Shown one piece after another: positions 7,475 through 15,054 of a stretch of 33,275 bases of DNA; position 1 is the first letter of the stretch; the number at the start of each line of letters is the position of its first letter. The stretch is from assembly GCA_002428445.1 (NCBI GenBank), contig DIWJ01000032.1, forward strand, positions 1 to 33,275. The letters are read 5' to 3'. The position numbers were made by a program, and so were the translations under genes. Below the pieces are notes generated by a model. It searched no databases, was not told where the DNA came from, and saw only the letters and a program-made list of their open reading frames with translations. The DNA is from Syntrophaceae bacterium UBA6109 (GTDB lineage: Bacteria; Desulfobacterota; Syntrophia; Syntrophales; UBA6109).

Positions 7475-8551
7475 ATGCAAATCAAAATCAGACCATTGAA
7501 AGAGGACAAGAGGAAAAAGAAGCCCGCCGACGAGTCAAAACTCGGATTCGGCAAGATCTTTACGGACCACATGTTCACGTTGAAATATACCGCCGATAAG
7601 TGCTGGCACGATGCGACCATCGGTCCTTACGGCCCTCTCAAGCTGGATCCGACGGCCATGTGCCTGCACTATGCCCAGGAGATTTTCGAGGGCATGAAAG
7701 CATACAGGGGGAAAGACGGGGCGATCTACCTCTTCCGCCCGAAAGAAAATATCAAACGGATGAATGTCTCGGCCAGAAGGCTTTGCATGCCCGAACTGGA
7801 CGAGGCACTTTTCCTGGAAGCGCTCAAGAAACTGGTTCTTCTGGAAAAGGACTGGATTCCCAGCGGACGGGGAACGGCGGCCTATATCCGCCCGACGATG
7901 ATCGCAACTCAGGCGGCGCTCGGAGTTCATCCGGCCAATGCCTATCTTTTCTTCATCGTCATGGGTCCCGTCGGCGCCTATTATCCGGAGGGTTTCAGCC
8001 CGACGAAGATCTACGTGAGCGTAGACTACGTCCGCTCGGCACCGGGAGGAACGGGATTTACGAAGGCCGGAGGCAATTATGCAGCAAGCCTCTACGCCAA
8101 CAGAATCGCCGAAGAAATGGGATACACCCAGGTGCTGTGGCTGGATGCCGTGGAGAGAAAATATGTCGAAGAGGTGGGGACGAGCAATATCTTCTTCCTG
8201 ATCGGCGACGAGTTGATCACTCCTCCGCTGGAGGGAACCATCCTGCCCGGCATTACCCGCGATTCCGTCATCCGTATGGCGCGGAGCTGGGGCAGGAAGG
8301 TCTCCGAACGGCGGCTTTCCATGGATGAGATTCTGGCCGCGCACAGGGATGGATCGCTGAAAGAATCTTTCGCGTCCGGAACGGCGGCGATTGTCTCCCC
8401 GGTGGGACAGTTCTACTACAAAGGTGAGGTATTTCTTATTAACGGGGGGAAAACGGGTCCGCTGGTGGAAAAACTTTACAACGAAATCCTGCAGATCCAG
8501 TATGGAGAGAAGGAAGATCCCTTCGGTTGGCGCATGAAGATATCCGAATAG
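7475..8551 (+). CDS. ilvE: Branched-chain amino acid aminotransferase
   Basis: PLP-dependent fold-type IV transaminase interconverting leucine, isoleucine and valine with their 2-oxo acids. The 358-residue product is of the longer (BCAT2/eukaryote-like) subclass: LHYAQEIFEGMKAYRG, RPKENIKRMN, IRPTMIATQAALGV, and the PLP lysine Lys197 in GFTKAGGNYAAS, followed by QVLWLDAVERKYVEEVGTSN and TPPLEGTILPGITRDS. The ATG at 7475 is preceded by GGGGA 8 bases upstream and gives the normal MQIKIRPL-type beginning; the same frame is open to 7307 but that part is the structured leader. A strong terminator follows. The structured region upstream may control expression. Confidence 0.95.
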   Translation: MQIKIRPLKEDKRKKKPADESKLGFGKIFTDHMFTLKYTADKCWHDATIGPYGPLKLDPTAMCLHYAQEIFEGMKAYRGKDGAIYLFRPKENIKRMNVSARRLCMPELDEALFLEALKKLVLLEKDWIPSGRGTAAYIRPTMIATQAALGVHPANAYLFFIVMGPVGAYYPEGFSPTKIYVSVDYVRSAPGGTGFTKAGGNYAASLYANRIAEEMGYTQVLWLDAVERKYVEEVGTSNIFFLIGDELITPPLEGTILPGITRDSVIRMARSWGRKVSERRLSMDEILAAHRDGSLKESFASGTAAIVSPVGQFYYKGEVFLINGGKTGPLVEKLYNEILQIQYGEKEDPFGWRMKISE

Positions 8552-8561
8552 GCGATGAAGC

Positions 8562-8598
8562 AAAGCCCGCCGCTGCTGCGTTTGCGGCGGGCTTTTTT
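8562..8598 (+). terminator. Rho-independent terminator of ilvE
   Basis: Perfect 12-bp stem AAAGCCCGCCGC (8562-8573) with GCGGCGGGCTTT (8584-8595), a 10-base loop, and a run of six T (8593-8598). It starts 10 bases after the ilvE stop codon. Confidence 0.93.
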
Positions 8599-8632
8599 CG
8601 CAAGTCCGCAACCCCAAAGGCCTCTGTCGCTG

Positions 8633-8770
8633 AAATCCACAATGCTGTGGAAAAGACTGTTGACAACGTTGTGGATAACTATCGTAAGTCTCGAATAGTC
8701 GCAATTTTCTACCGGTTTGCATAAGGCTTAAGCAAACTAATTATTTAGTAATTACAAACAGTTATAAAAA
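8633..8770. other. DnaA-box cluster with AT-rich tract (oriC candidate)
   Basis: Three nonamers in the same orientation and at exact 12-base steps: TGTGGAAAA (8646-8654, one mismatch), TGTTGACAA (8658-8666, two mismatches) and TGTGGATAA (8670-8678, a perfect DnaA box, complement TTATCCACA). A fourth, opposite copy, AAATCCACA (8633-8641, two mismatches), sits just before. About 60 bases on lies an AT-rich stretch (8735-8770) containing TAATTA-TTTAG-TAATTA (8738-8754) and, before it, an imperfect hairpin TTTGC...GCAAA (8716-8736). The layout resembles a replication origin unwinding region, but no dnaA, dnaN, rpmH or gidA gene is near. It may instead be a DnaA-controlled promoter of lolA. The rest of the 8599-8856 gap holds nothing else I can identify. 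Confidence 0.4.
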
Positions 8771-8856
8771 TCGCGTTGTCATCTCTGCTACTTAGGCATT
8801 TTCTCGGAAGAGATATAAACTCTTAGAAAAAATCGTGCCAGCGGGAAAAAGATATC

Positions 8857-9561
8857 ATGAACCGGAAAAATAATATTTCCACATTAAATCAATCGGTTAT
8901 ATGCCTCTTGGGGATACTGGCCTTTTGGGCCATTTTTACAAATCCGGGAATCGCTGCAGCGGAGGAAACCGTATCTCTTACGGAATTGGTCAACCGGCTG
9001 CAGGGTAACTATGAAAAGCTTTCGGACGTAAAAAGTTATTTTGTCCAGGAGACAACGATCAAGTCCCTGGGCAAGACGGAACGCGAAGAAGGCGAGTTCT
9101 TCTTCAAGAATCCCGGCAGGATGCTCTGGAATTACCTCAAACCCAAAGCAAAGAAACTGATCATCAATCCCCAGACGACGTGGCTGTATGTGCCGGATGA
9201 CGGCGTCGCGTACACGCAAAGCACGGAGAGCATCATGAAGTCCCGGATATCGGTAAAATTCTTTACCGGTCTGGCAAGAATTCAGGACGAATTCGAGATC
9301 CGCTTTGCCAGTCCGTCGCCGGTGGACGCTCAGGGCAATTATCTGCTCGATCTCACGGCAAAGGAACCGGACGCCGCCCTGAAAAAACTTTCCATGACCG
9401 TGGACAAGGACCGCTACTACATGACGCAGTTCTCCTTCACCGATGCCTACGGAAACACGACCCGCATCCGGCTGCGAAACATTCAGTGGAATCCGGGGCT
9501 GTCCGAGGGGATTTTTTCTTTTCGGCCGCCCGCAGGAGTCGAAACCGTCCGCGTTCCCTGA
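8857..9561 (+). CDS. lolA: Outer-membrane lipoprotein carrier protein LolA
   Basis: Periplasmic chaperone that takes lipoproteins from the LolCDE complex to the outer membrane. The 234-residue protein has a long N-region, a hydrophobic stretch (about residues 13-28) and a probable signal peptidase site near IAAAEE at residues 32-37. The mature part shows the LolA pattern: LQGNYEKLSDVKSYFVQET, then EREEGEFFFKNPGRMLWNY and a beta-rich body (WLYVPDDGVAY, YYMTQFSFTDAYGNTT) ending with FSFRPPAGVE. The ATG at 8857 has only a weak purine-rich ribosome-binding site. It lies alone between the DnaA-box region and uspA, which has its own promoter. Confidence 0.88.
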   Translation: MNRKNNISTLNQSVICLLGILAFWAIFTNPGIAAAEETVSLTELVNRLQGNYEKLSDVKSYFVQETTIKSLGKTEREEGEFFFKNPGRMLWNYLKPKAKKLIINPQTTWLYVPDDGVAYTQSTESIMKSRISVKFFTGLARIQDEFEIRFASPSPVDAQGNYLLDLTAKEPDAALKKLSMTVDKDRYYMTQFSFTDAYGNTTRIRLRNIQWNPGLSEGIFSFRPPAGVETVRVP

Positions 9562-9599
9562 TCCGCCGGAAAAAACCTGCGTTTTCCCGCTATTATGCC

Positions 9600-9629
9600 T
9601 TGACAATTCCCGTCGTGGTCATTTACATT
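9600..9629 (+). promoter_or_regulatory. Probable sigma-70 promoter of the universal stress protein gene
   Basis: TTGACA (9600-9605, perfect) and TACATT (9624-9629, 4 of 6) with an 18-base spacer, about 48 bases before the uspA start codon. Position between lolA and uspA fits a separate uspA transcript. Confidence 0.5.
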
Positions 9630-9677
9630 TACCGGCAAATCTAACCGTGCTGTGCAAACCGAAAGGAGGAATCGTTC

Positions 9678-10124
9678 ATGTACAAGAAAGTGCTTATTCC
9701 CCTTGATGGATCTCCGCTCGCCGAATGTGTTCTGGGCCATCTTGTCACCCTTGCGAAAAGCGGCAACGTCGGCGAAGTGGTCCTCATAGGGGTCGTTGAG
9801 ATTCCGCCCGGATGGGCCAAGGAAGGCATCGATTTCTATGCCGTCCGCGATACCAACATCGAGGAAACGAAGACCTATCTGGCAAAGGTTAAGAGCGACC
9901 TCGCCAAGGAAGGCATTTCCAAGGTATCGATGGAAGTCATGGTGGGAAAGCCTGCAGACCTCATCAGCGAAACGGCCAAGAAGGTGGGCGCCGATCTGGT
10001 CATCATCGCCACGCACGGCCACACAGGAATCAGCAAGTGGGTTTTCGGCAGCGTTGCGGACCGCGTCGTCCATTACTCGCAGGTACCCGTAATGGTCATC
10101 CGGCCCGAGGGCTGCCGTCTTTAG
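9678..10124 (+). CDS. Universal stress protein, UspA family
   Basis: Small cytoplasmic alpha/beta protein of 148 residues with a single Usp domain. It begins MYKKVLIPLDGSPLAECVL, typical for ATP-binding members, and has the nucleotide-binding signature G-x2-G-x9-G-S (GHTG at residues 114-117, then FGS), followed by SQVPVMVIR at the C-terminus. Members of this type usually dimerise and are induced in starvation or stress. A very strong AAAGGAGG ribosome-binding site precedes the ATG at 9678 and a promoter lies at 9600-9629. It appears monocistronic, with a terminator-like hairpin at 10222-10248. Its exact role cannot be told from sequence. Confidence 0.93.
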   Translation: MYKKVLIPLDGSPLAECVLGHLVTLAKSGNVGEVVLIGVVEIPPGWAKEGIDFYAVRDTNIEETKTYLAKVKSDLAKEGISKVSMEVMVGKPADLISETAKKVGADLVIIATHGHTGISKWVFGSVADRVVHYSQVPVMVIRPEGCRL

Positions 10125-10156
10125 TATTTTCCCGGGAAATTCTCACGCGATTGGAC

Positions 10157-10193
10157 ATCCGGCCTGCGCCAATGTCGAGAACGCAGGCCGGAT
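10157..10193. repeat. Perfect 12-bp inverted repeat after uspA
   Basis: ATCCGGCCTGCG (10157-10168) and CGCAGGCCGGAT (10182-10193) around a 13-base loop. The RNA hairpin would be very stable, but only CTTGATAAAC follows instead of a T run, so it is not a classical terminator. It could stabilise the uspA 3' end. Confidence 0.6.
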
Positions 10194-10221
10194 CTTGATA
10201 AACAGCCGGCAGCTCTCTTCC

Positions 10222-10248
10222 GACGGAACGGATCAGCCGTCTTTTTTT
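10222..10248 (+). terminator. Probable terminator between uspA and the glycogen cluster
   Basis: GACGG (10222-10226) pairs with CCGTC (10237-10241), followed by seven T (10242-10248). The stem is short, so the call rests mostly on the T run and on the position about 100 bases after uspA. Confidence 0.5.
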
Positions 10249-10317
10249 GCATCTGCCCATCGACAAGTTTATCCTCTTTCCCAATCGACCTGATGGCTTA
10301 TTTCCCGGAGGGGAACG

Positions 10318-12327
10318 ATGCCGCATCTATCCATCGAAGATGTCCAGCGGTTGGATTTTCGTGAAGCCATGAAGCTGGAATGGCTCGATGCCAACGGAAT
10401 CGGCGGTTACGCCTCCAGCACAATCTTTTCCTGCCATACGAGAAAGTACCACGGCCTTTTTGTCGCCAATCTCCGGGATCCCGCCGGCCGTTTCGCACTT
10501 CTTTCAAAATTCGAAGATTCCCTGCAAAGCAACGGGGGAGAATTCTTTCTGTCGATGCACCGTTACCCCGACCTCCTCTTCCCCGACGCGCCTGCGGGGC
10601 TCCAGGAATTCCGCCTCGATCTGTCTCCTTCCTTCATTTACGCGGCCGAGGGCCTGCGGATCCGGAAATCTCTTCTGATGGTCCAGGGGAAGGACCTTCT
10701 CCTGGTCCGTTACGACCTGGACGAAGGTCCGCCCGCTGCCGTCCTCTGTATCAAACCCCTGCTGGCCTTCCGCGGCTACCATGCCCTCGCCGGAGAGAAC
10801 CCTTTCTTCCGCAGCGGGGTCCATGAAAAAAAGAACGGTTTCAGAATCGACCCCTATGAAGGGATGCCGCCGCTCTATATCCAGACGAATGTCCGCTCGC
10901 TCTTCCGTCCGACGCCGGTCTGGTACCGGAATTTCGTTTACGAGGAAGAACGGGCCCGCGGCTACGACTGGAAAGAAGACCTGATGATGCCGGGGATTCT
11001 TGAGATCCCAATCAGGAGAGGCGGCAGCGCGATCGTGTCCGTCTCCCTCCAGCCTTTCCGCGAACAGATCAAGAAGACATGGAATCGCGAGATCGAGAGC
11101 AGGGCCGCGGCCAGAAGCAAGGACGAAGACTGGGCGAGGCGGTTCGCACCCGAAGAGGACCGGACGCTGGTGTCAACCCTTCTGGCAGCCGGCCGCCAGT
11201 TTCTGATCCGCGGACCGCAGGGCCGGCCGGCGATTATCGCCGGCTACCACTGGTTCGGTTCATGGGGACGCGATACGCTGTTGTCCCTTCCCGGCCTCAC
11301 CTTCTGTCTCGACCGCCACCGCGAAGGTCTCGAAATTCTGACTGCGCTTGGCGAGCAGGAAAGAGACGGCGTGCTGCCCAACATCCTCTCCGACGACGGC
11401 GAAGGCGGCGACTACAACACCGTGGACGCGTCGCTTCTTTTCTTCTGGGCCGTCCAGCAGATGCTGCAATTCGGCGGCGATCCCGAAAGGGTCCGCGTCG
11501 CTCTGTGGCCGGTGATGAAACGGATCCTTCAGCGGTATGCCGAAGGAACGATATGGGACATTCATGTGGCTTCCAACGGTCTGCTGTCTGCGGGCAGCGC
11601 GCAAACCCACCTCACCTGGATGGATGCAGTCGTGAACGGCAGGCCCGTAACGCCGCGCTGCGGTTTCGCAGTGGACATCAATGCCCTCTGGTACAACGCC
11701 CTGTGCTTTGCCCGTGAATTGTCCCGGCGTTTCGGGGACGATTTTTTCGCATTCGACGGATATATCGGCCGCTTTCAGGATTCCTTTGTCGATACCTTCT
11801 GGTACGGCGGCGGCGGTTACCTCGGCGACACATGGAACAACGGCGTCCTTGACACTTCGCTGAGGCCGAATATGATCTTCGCCGTTTCGCTGCCGCACTC
11901 GCCGCTCGACGCCGCAAAGGGCGCCCTGGTCGTTCGGGCCGTGCAAGAAGACCTCCTCACCCCGCGCGGCCTCCGCACGCTCTCTCCGAAAGACCCGGCC
12001 TACCGCGGCCGCTGTACCGGAGACCAAGCCTCCCGGGATTCGGCCTACCATCAGGGCACGGTCTGGCCTTGGCTGCTGGCCCCGTTTGGCGAGGCCTATC
12101 TGAAGGTGTCCGAGGACGGGATCCAGGCGCGGCGCTTCCTGATCGCCGTTCTGAGAGATTTTCTTCGATCCCATCTTCACGAAGCCGGATTGGGAAGCAT
12201 CTCCGAGATCTTCGACGGCGATCCGCCCCACGAGGCACGCGGATGTATCGCACAGGCGTGGAGCGTGGCCGGAGCGCTCCGGCTCTATCGCCTCATCTCC
12301 GACGCCGCAGTCCGGCCGCAAACATAG
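10318..12327 (+). CDS. Glycogen debranching enzyme (amylo-alpha-1,6-glucosidase, GH133)
   Basis: Removes alpha-1,6 branch glucose from glycogen or limit dextrin. The 669-residue protein matches bacterial/archaeal COG3408: an N-terminal beta domain beginning around EWLDANGIGGYASST and RKYHGLFVA (residues 20-50), then a C-terminal (alpha/alpha)6 barrel with AGYHWFGSWGRDT (motif core residues 312-320) and EGGDYNTVDASLLF (362-375), later AYHQGTVWPWLLAPF. A good GGAGGGG ribosome-binding site precedes the ATG at 10318. It is the first gene of a rightward cluster of five alpha-glucan-related genes, separated from the next by 127 bases that hold no feature I can identify. Unlike eukaryotic debranching enzymes it has no 4-alpha-glucanotransferase domain; the GH57 protein downstream could supply transferase activity. 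Confidence 0.93.
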   Translation: MPHLSIEDVQRLDFREAMKLEWLDANGIGGYASSTIFSCHTRKYHGLFVANLRDPAGRFALLSKFEDSLQSNGGEFFLSMHRYPDLLFPDAPAGLQEFRLDLSPSFIYAAEGLRIRKSLLMVQGKDLLLVRYDLDEGPPAAVLCIKPLLAFRGYHALAGENPFFRSGVHEKKNGFRIDPYEGMPPLYIQTNVRSLFRPTPVWYRNFVYEEERARGYDWKEDLMMPGILEIPIRRGGSAIVSVSLQPFREQIKKTWNREIESRAAARSKDEDWARRFAPEEDRTLVSTLLAAGRQFLIRGPQGRPAIIAGYHWFGSWGRDTLLSLPGLTFCLDRHREGLEILTALGEQERDGVLPNILSDDGEGGDYNTVDASLLFFWAVQQMLQFGGDPERVRVALWPVMKRILQRYAEGTIWDIHVASNGLLSAGSAQTHLTWMDAVVNGRPVTPRCGFAVDINALWYNALCFARELSRRFGDDFFAFDGYIGRFQDSFVDTFWYGGGGYLGDTWNNGVLDTSLRPNMIFAVSLPHSPLDAAKGALVVRAVQEDLLTPRGLRTLSPKDPAYRGRCTGDQASRDSAYHQGTVWPWLLAPFGEAYLKVSEDGIQARRFLIAVLRDFLRSHLHEAGLGSISEIFDGDPPHEARGCIAQAWSVAGALRLYRLISDAAVRPQT

Positions 12328-12454
12328 GGAACCACTCATTTTTGTTTACTTTCCCAGCATTCTGTGCCAACGTTTTTTCGGCAATGTCGGACAGGGAACA
12401 GGGCAACCGGGCCCCGAGAACGGCACCCGAAAAAGGTAAGGAGATCCTTCCCCC

Positions 12455-13711
12455 ATGCGCATCCTCATGTTCGGCTGGGAATTCCCTCCCCATATGAGCG
12501 GCGGTCTGGGGACGGCCTGTTACGGAATGACGAAGGCCCTCGTCGAGCGGGGCCACCAGATCCTCTTTGTCCTGCCTTCCGCCATTGATGAGGCGTGCGA
12601 TTCCCACGTCGAGCTCCTGTCCGCATCCCGCGTCCCCCTGTCAGAAGAAGCGGAACGCCGCCTCACAGGCTTCGACCTCCGCAGGATTCGCTCTTCCCTT
12701 CGCCCCTACATGAGCCCGGCCGGGACCGGCCGCCCGCCGGCGGCGCGGCGGAGCGGAAGCCGTTCCTTTGTGGACCTGACCGGGCAGTACGGTCCGGACC
12801 TCCTGTCGGAAGTGGTCCGCTACGGCATGGTTGCGGGCGACATCGGCGCCGGACGGACCTTCGACGTGATCCATGCCCACGACTGGATGAGCGTCTTCGC
12901 CGGTCTGCGGGCAAGGAGCAGCAGCGGGAAGCCGCTGGTCCTCCACATCCACGCCCTCGAATACGACCGCAGCGGCGAGAACATCAACCGCGATATCTTC
13001 GAAATCGAGCGCTGGGGAATGAGCCAGGCCGACGCCGTCGTCGCCGTGAGCCACTACACCAAAGGCAGGATCGTGGAGCTCTACGGCATCCCCGCAGAAA
13101 AGATCTTCGTCGTCCACAACGCCGTCTCCCGCTCCGAGGCACAATCGTCCCTGCAGGTCGTCAAGATCCCGGTGCGGAAGATCGTGCTTTTCCTGGGCCG
13201 CATCACGTTTCAGAAGGGACCGGATTATTTCGTGGCGGCGGCGGCGCGCCTGCTTCAACAGATCCCCGATCTGACCTTCGTGATGGCGGGTTCCGGCGAC
13301 ATGATGATCCGGATGGTCGAACGCGTCGCGGAACTCGGGATCGGCCAGCACTTTCATTTCACGGGTTTTCTGCGCGGCGAAGATGTCGAGCGGATGTTCG
13401 CGATGAGCGACCTGTACGTCATGCCGAGCGTCTCCGAACCGTTCGGGATTTCACCGCTCGAGGCGATGATGTACGACGTTCCGGTGATTCTTTCGAAATC
13501 CTCCGGGGTTGCGGAGGTCCTCCGCCATGCACCGCAGGTGGATTTCTGGGACGTCGACGGCATGGCCGAAAAGATGGCCGCCTTGCTGAGCGACCCGGAG
13601 CTTGCCCGGCGGGTCGTGGAAGACTGCCGCACCGAGATGCAGCGGCTCCACTGGGACCGCGCGGCGGAAGAGCTGGAGTCCGTGTATCACCGTCTCGTGA
13701 AGTCCCCGTAA
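12455..13711 (+). CDS. GT4-family glycosyltransferase (glycogen synthase-like)
   Basis: A 418-residue GT-B glycosyltransferase. The N-terminus MRILMFGWEFPPHMSGGLG resembles the donor loop of starch/glycogen synthases, with HAHDWMS around residue 145. The C-terminal half has LFLGRITFQKGPDYF and the E-x7-E signature Glu328 to Glu336 in EPFGISPLE. An arginine/serine-rich insert (about residues 90-107) separates the two parts of the N-terminal domain. The start at 12455 has AAGGAGA upstream. It sits between debranching enzyme and GH57 genes, an order I know from Bacteroidetes and some archaea, and is probably involved in alpha-glucan synthesis, but donor and product are not established by sequence. 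A distinct GT3 synthase occurs two genes on, so this enzyme may act in priming or in another linkage. Confidence 0.9.
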   Translation: MRILMFGWEFPPHMSGGLGTACYGMTKALVERGHQILFVLPSAIDEACDSHVELLSASRVPLSEEAERRLTGFDLRRIRSSLRPYMSPAGTGRPPAARRSGSRSFVDLTGQYGPDLLSEVVRYGMVAGDIGAGRTFDVIHAHDWMSVFAGLRARSSSGKPLVLHIHALEYDRSGENINRDIFEIERWGMSQADAVVAVSHYTKGRIVELYGIPAEKIFVVHNAVSRSEAQSSLQVVKIPVRKIVLFLGRITFQKGPDYFVAAAARLLQQIPDLTFVMAGSGDMMIRMVERVAELGIGQHFHFTGFLRGEDVERMFAMSDLYVMPSVSEPFGISPLEAMMYDVPVILSKSSGVAEVLRHAPQVDFWDVDGMAEKMAALLSDPELARRVVEDCRTEMQRLHWDRAAEELESVYHRLVKSP

Positions 13712-13799
13712 AGAACGCGTGCCGCCCCGGTTCACCGCGCGTCATCAGCACCGCCCGGGCGGCGATGCCGGACGATCCCGGGCCGCGAAAGTCGATGCC

Positions 13800-14990
13800 A
13801 TGCCGAGTCTCTGCCTGTATTTCGAAGTCCACCAGCCCCGCCGGCTGCGCCATTTCACGGTCTTCGACATCGGCCGATCACAACCATACGAGGACGAGGC
13901 GCAGAACCGGCAGATCCTCGACAAGGTGGCCGAGAAGTGTTATCTGCCCGCCAACGCGGTGATCTTCGATCTGATCCGGCGGCACGAGGGAAGGTTTCGG
14001 GTCGCCTACTCGCTCACCGGCGTCATCCTGGATCAACTGGAAACCCGGCGCCCGGACGTCCTGAAGAGCTTTCAGAAACTAGCCGGCACGGGATGCGTGG
14101 AATTCCTCAACGAAACCTATTATCACTCCCTTTGCAGCCTCTATTCTCCCCAGGAATTCGAGGCGCAGGTGCGGCTGCACCGGAAAAAGATCAAGGAGCT
14201 GTTCGGGCAGGAGGCGGTGACCTTCCGCAATACCGAGCTTCTCCACAGCAACGACCTTGCAAAGCAGGTCGCGGCGATGGGTTTCGAGATCGTCCTCGCC
14301 GAGGGGACGGAGTGGATCCTCGGCTGCCGGAGCCCCAACTTCGTCTATCGTCCGGCCGGCACCGGGATCAAGGTTCTTCTCCGGAATTACCGACTGTCCG
14401 ATGATATCGCCTTCCGTTTTTCGAACCGTCAATGGCGCGAATACCCGCTCACGGCCGCAAAATTCGCCCATTGGATCCACCAGGATGCCGGTGCCGACGT
14501 GATCAACCTGTTCATGGACTACGAGACCTTCGGGGAGCACCAGTGGGCGGACAGCGGGATTTTCACTTTCCTCAGGCAGATGCCCGCCGAGCTTCTCAAG
14601 CATCCCGATTTTGTCTTCCGAACGCCCTCCGAGATCGCCGATCGCTGCGAACCTGCCGGAACGCTGGACGTTCCCGATGTCGTCTCCTGGGCCGACATGG
14701 AAAGGGACTTGACGGCTTGGCAGGGAAATGCCATGCAGAGGGACGCTTTGACCAGCCTTTACGGGATGGAGAAGGACGTGCGCCGGCTGAGAAACCGGAA
14801 GCTCCTGCAGAACTGGCGGTTGCTCCAGACGTCCGATCATTTTTACTACATGTGCACCAAATGGTTCGAAGACGGGGACGTCCACAAGTACTTCAACCCC
14901 TATGATTCGCCCTACGATGCCTATATCAACTACATGAACATCCTGGACGACTTTTCCTGGAGGATCAGCGGGAAGAAAGCGGCCGCGTGA
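13800..14990 (+). CDS. GH57-family alpha-amylase / 4-alpha-glucanotransferase-like protein
   Basis: Glycoside hydrolase family 57 enzymes have a (beta/alpha)7 barrel and act on alpha-1,4 or alpha-1,6 glucans. The 396-residue product shows family motifs: YFEVHQPRRL at the start, FLNETYYHS, candidate nucleophile Glu146 in TFRNTELLHS, and candidate acid Asp240 in LFMDYETFGEHQ. The short length matches the compact alpha-amylase group rather than branching enzymes of over 500 residues. The ATG at 13800 begins right at the homology; the frame is open 27 codons further back without support. The ribosome-binding site is weak (GCGAAAG). Hydrolysis, transfer and branching cannot be told apart from sequence; in a glycogen cluster without a visible GlgB, a transferase or branching role is possible. 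Confidence 0.9.
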   Translation: MPSLCLYFEVHQPRRLRHFTVFDIGRSQPYEDEAQNRQILDKVAEKCYLPANAVIFDLIRRHEGRFRVAYSLTGVILDQLETRRPDVLKSFQKLAGTGCVEFLNETYYHSLCSLYSPQEFEAQVRLHRKKIKELFGQEAVTFRNTELLHSNDLAKQVAAMGFEIVLAEGTEWILGCRSPNFVYRPAGTGIKVLLRNYRLSDDIAFRFSNRQWREYPLTAAKFAHWIHQDAGADVINLFMDYETFGEHQWADSGIFTFLRQMPAELLKHPDFVFRTPSEIADRCEPAGTLDVPDVVSWADMERDLTAWQGNAMQRDALTSLYGMEKDVRRLRNRKLLQNWRLLQTSDHFYYMCTKWFEDGDVHKYFNPYDSPYDAYINYMNILDDFSWRISGKKAAA

Positions 14991-15054
14991 CCGCCGCATC
15001 GGTGCAGGAAATCATCCAGAATACGGGAAAATGCCCTCTCAAGGAGACGACCCC

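Noticed and set aside
8527..8724. A 65-codon open frame after ilvE
   Set aside because: It overlaps the end of ilvE and runs through the terminator stem and the DnaA boxes; its sequence is alanine/lysine filler without support.
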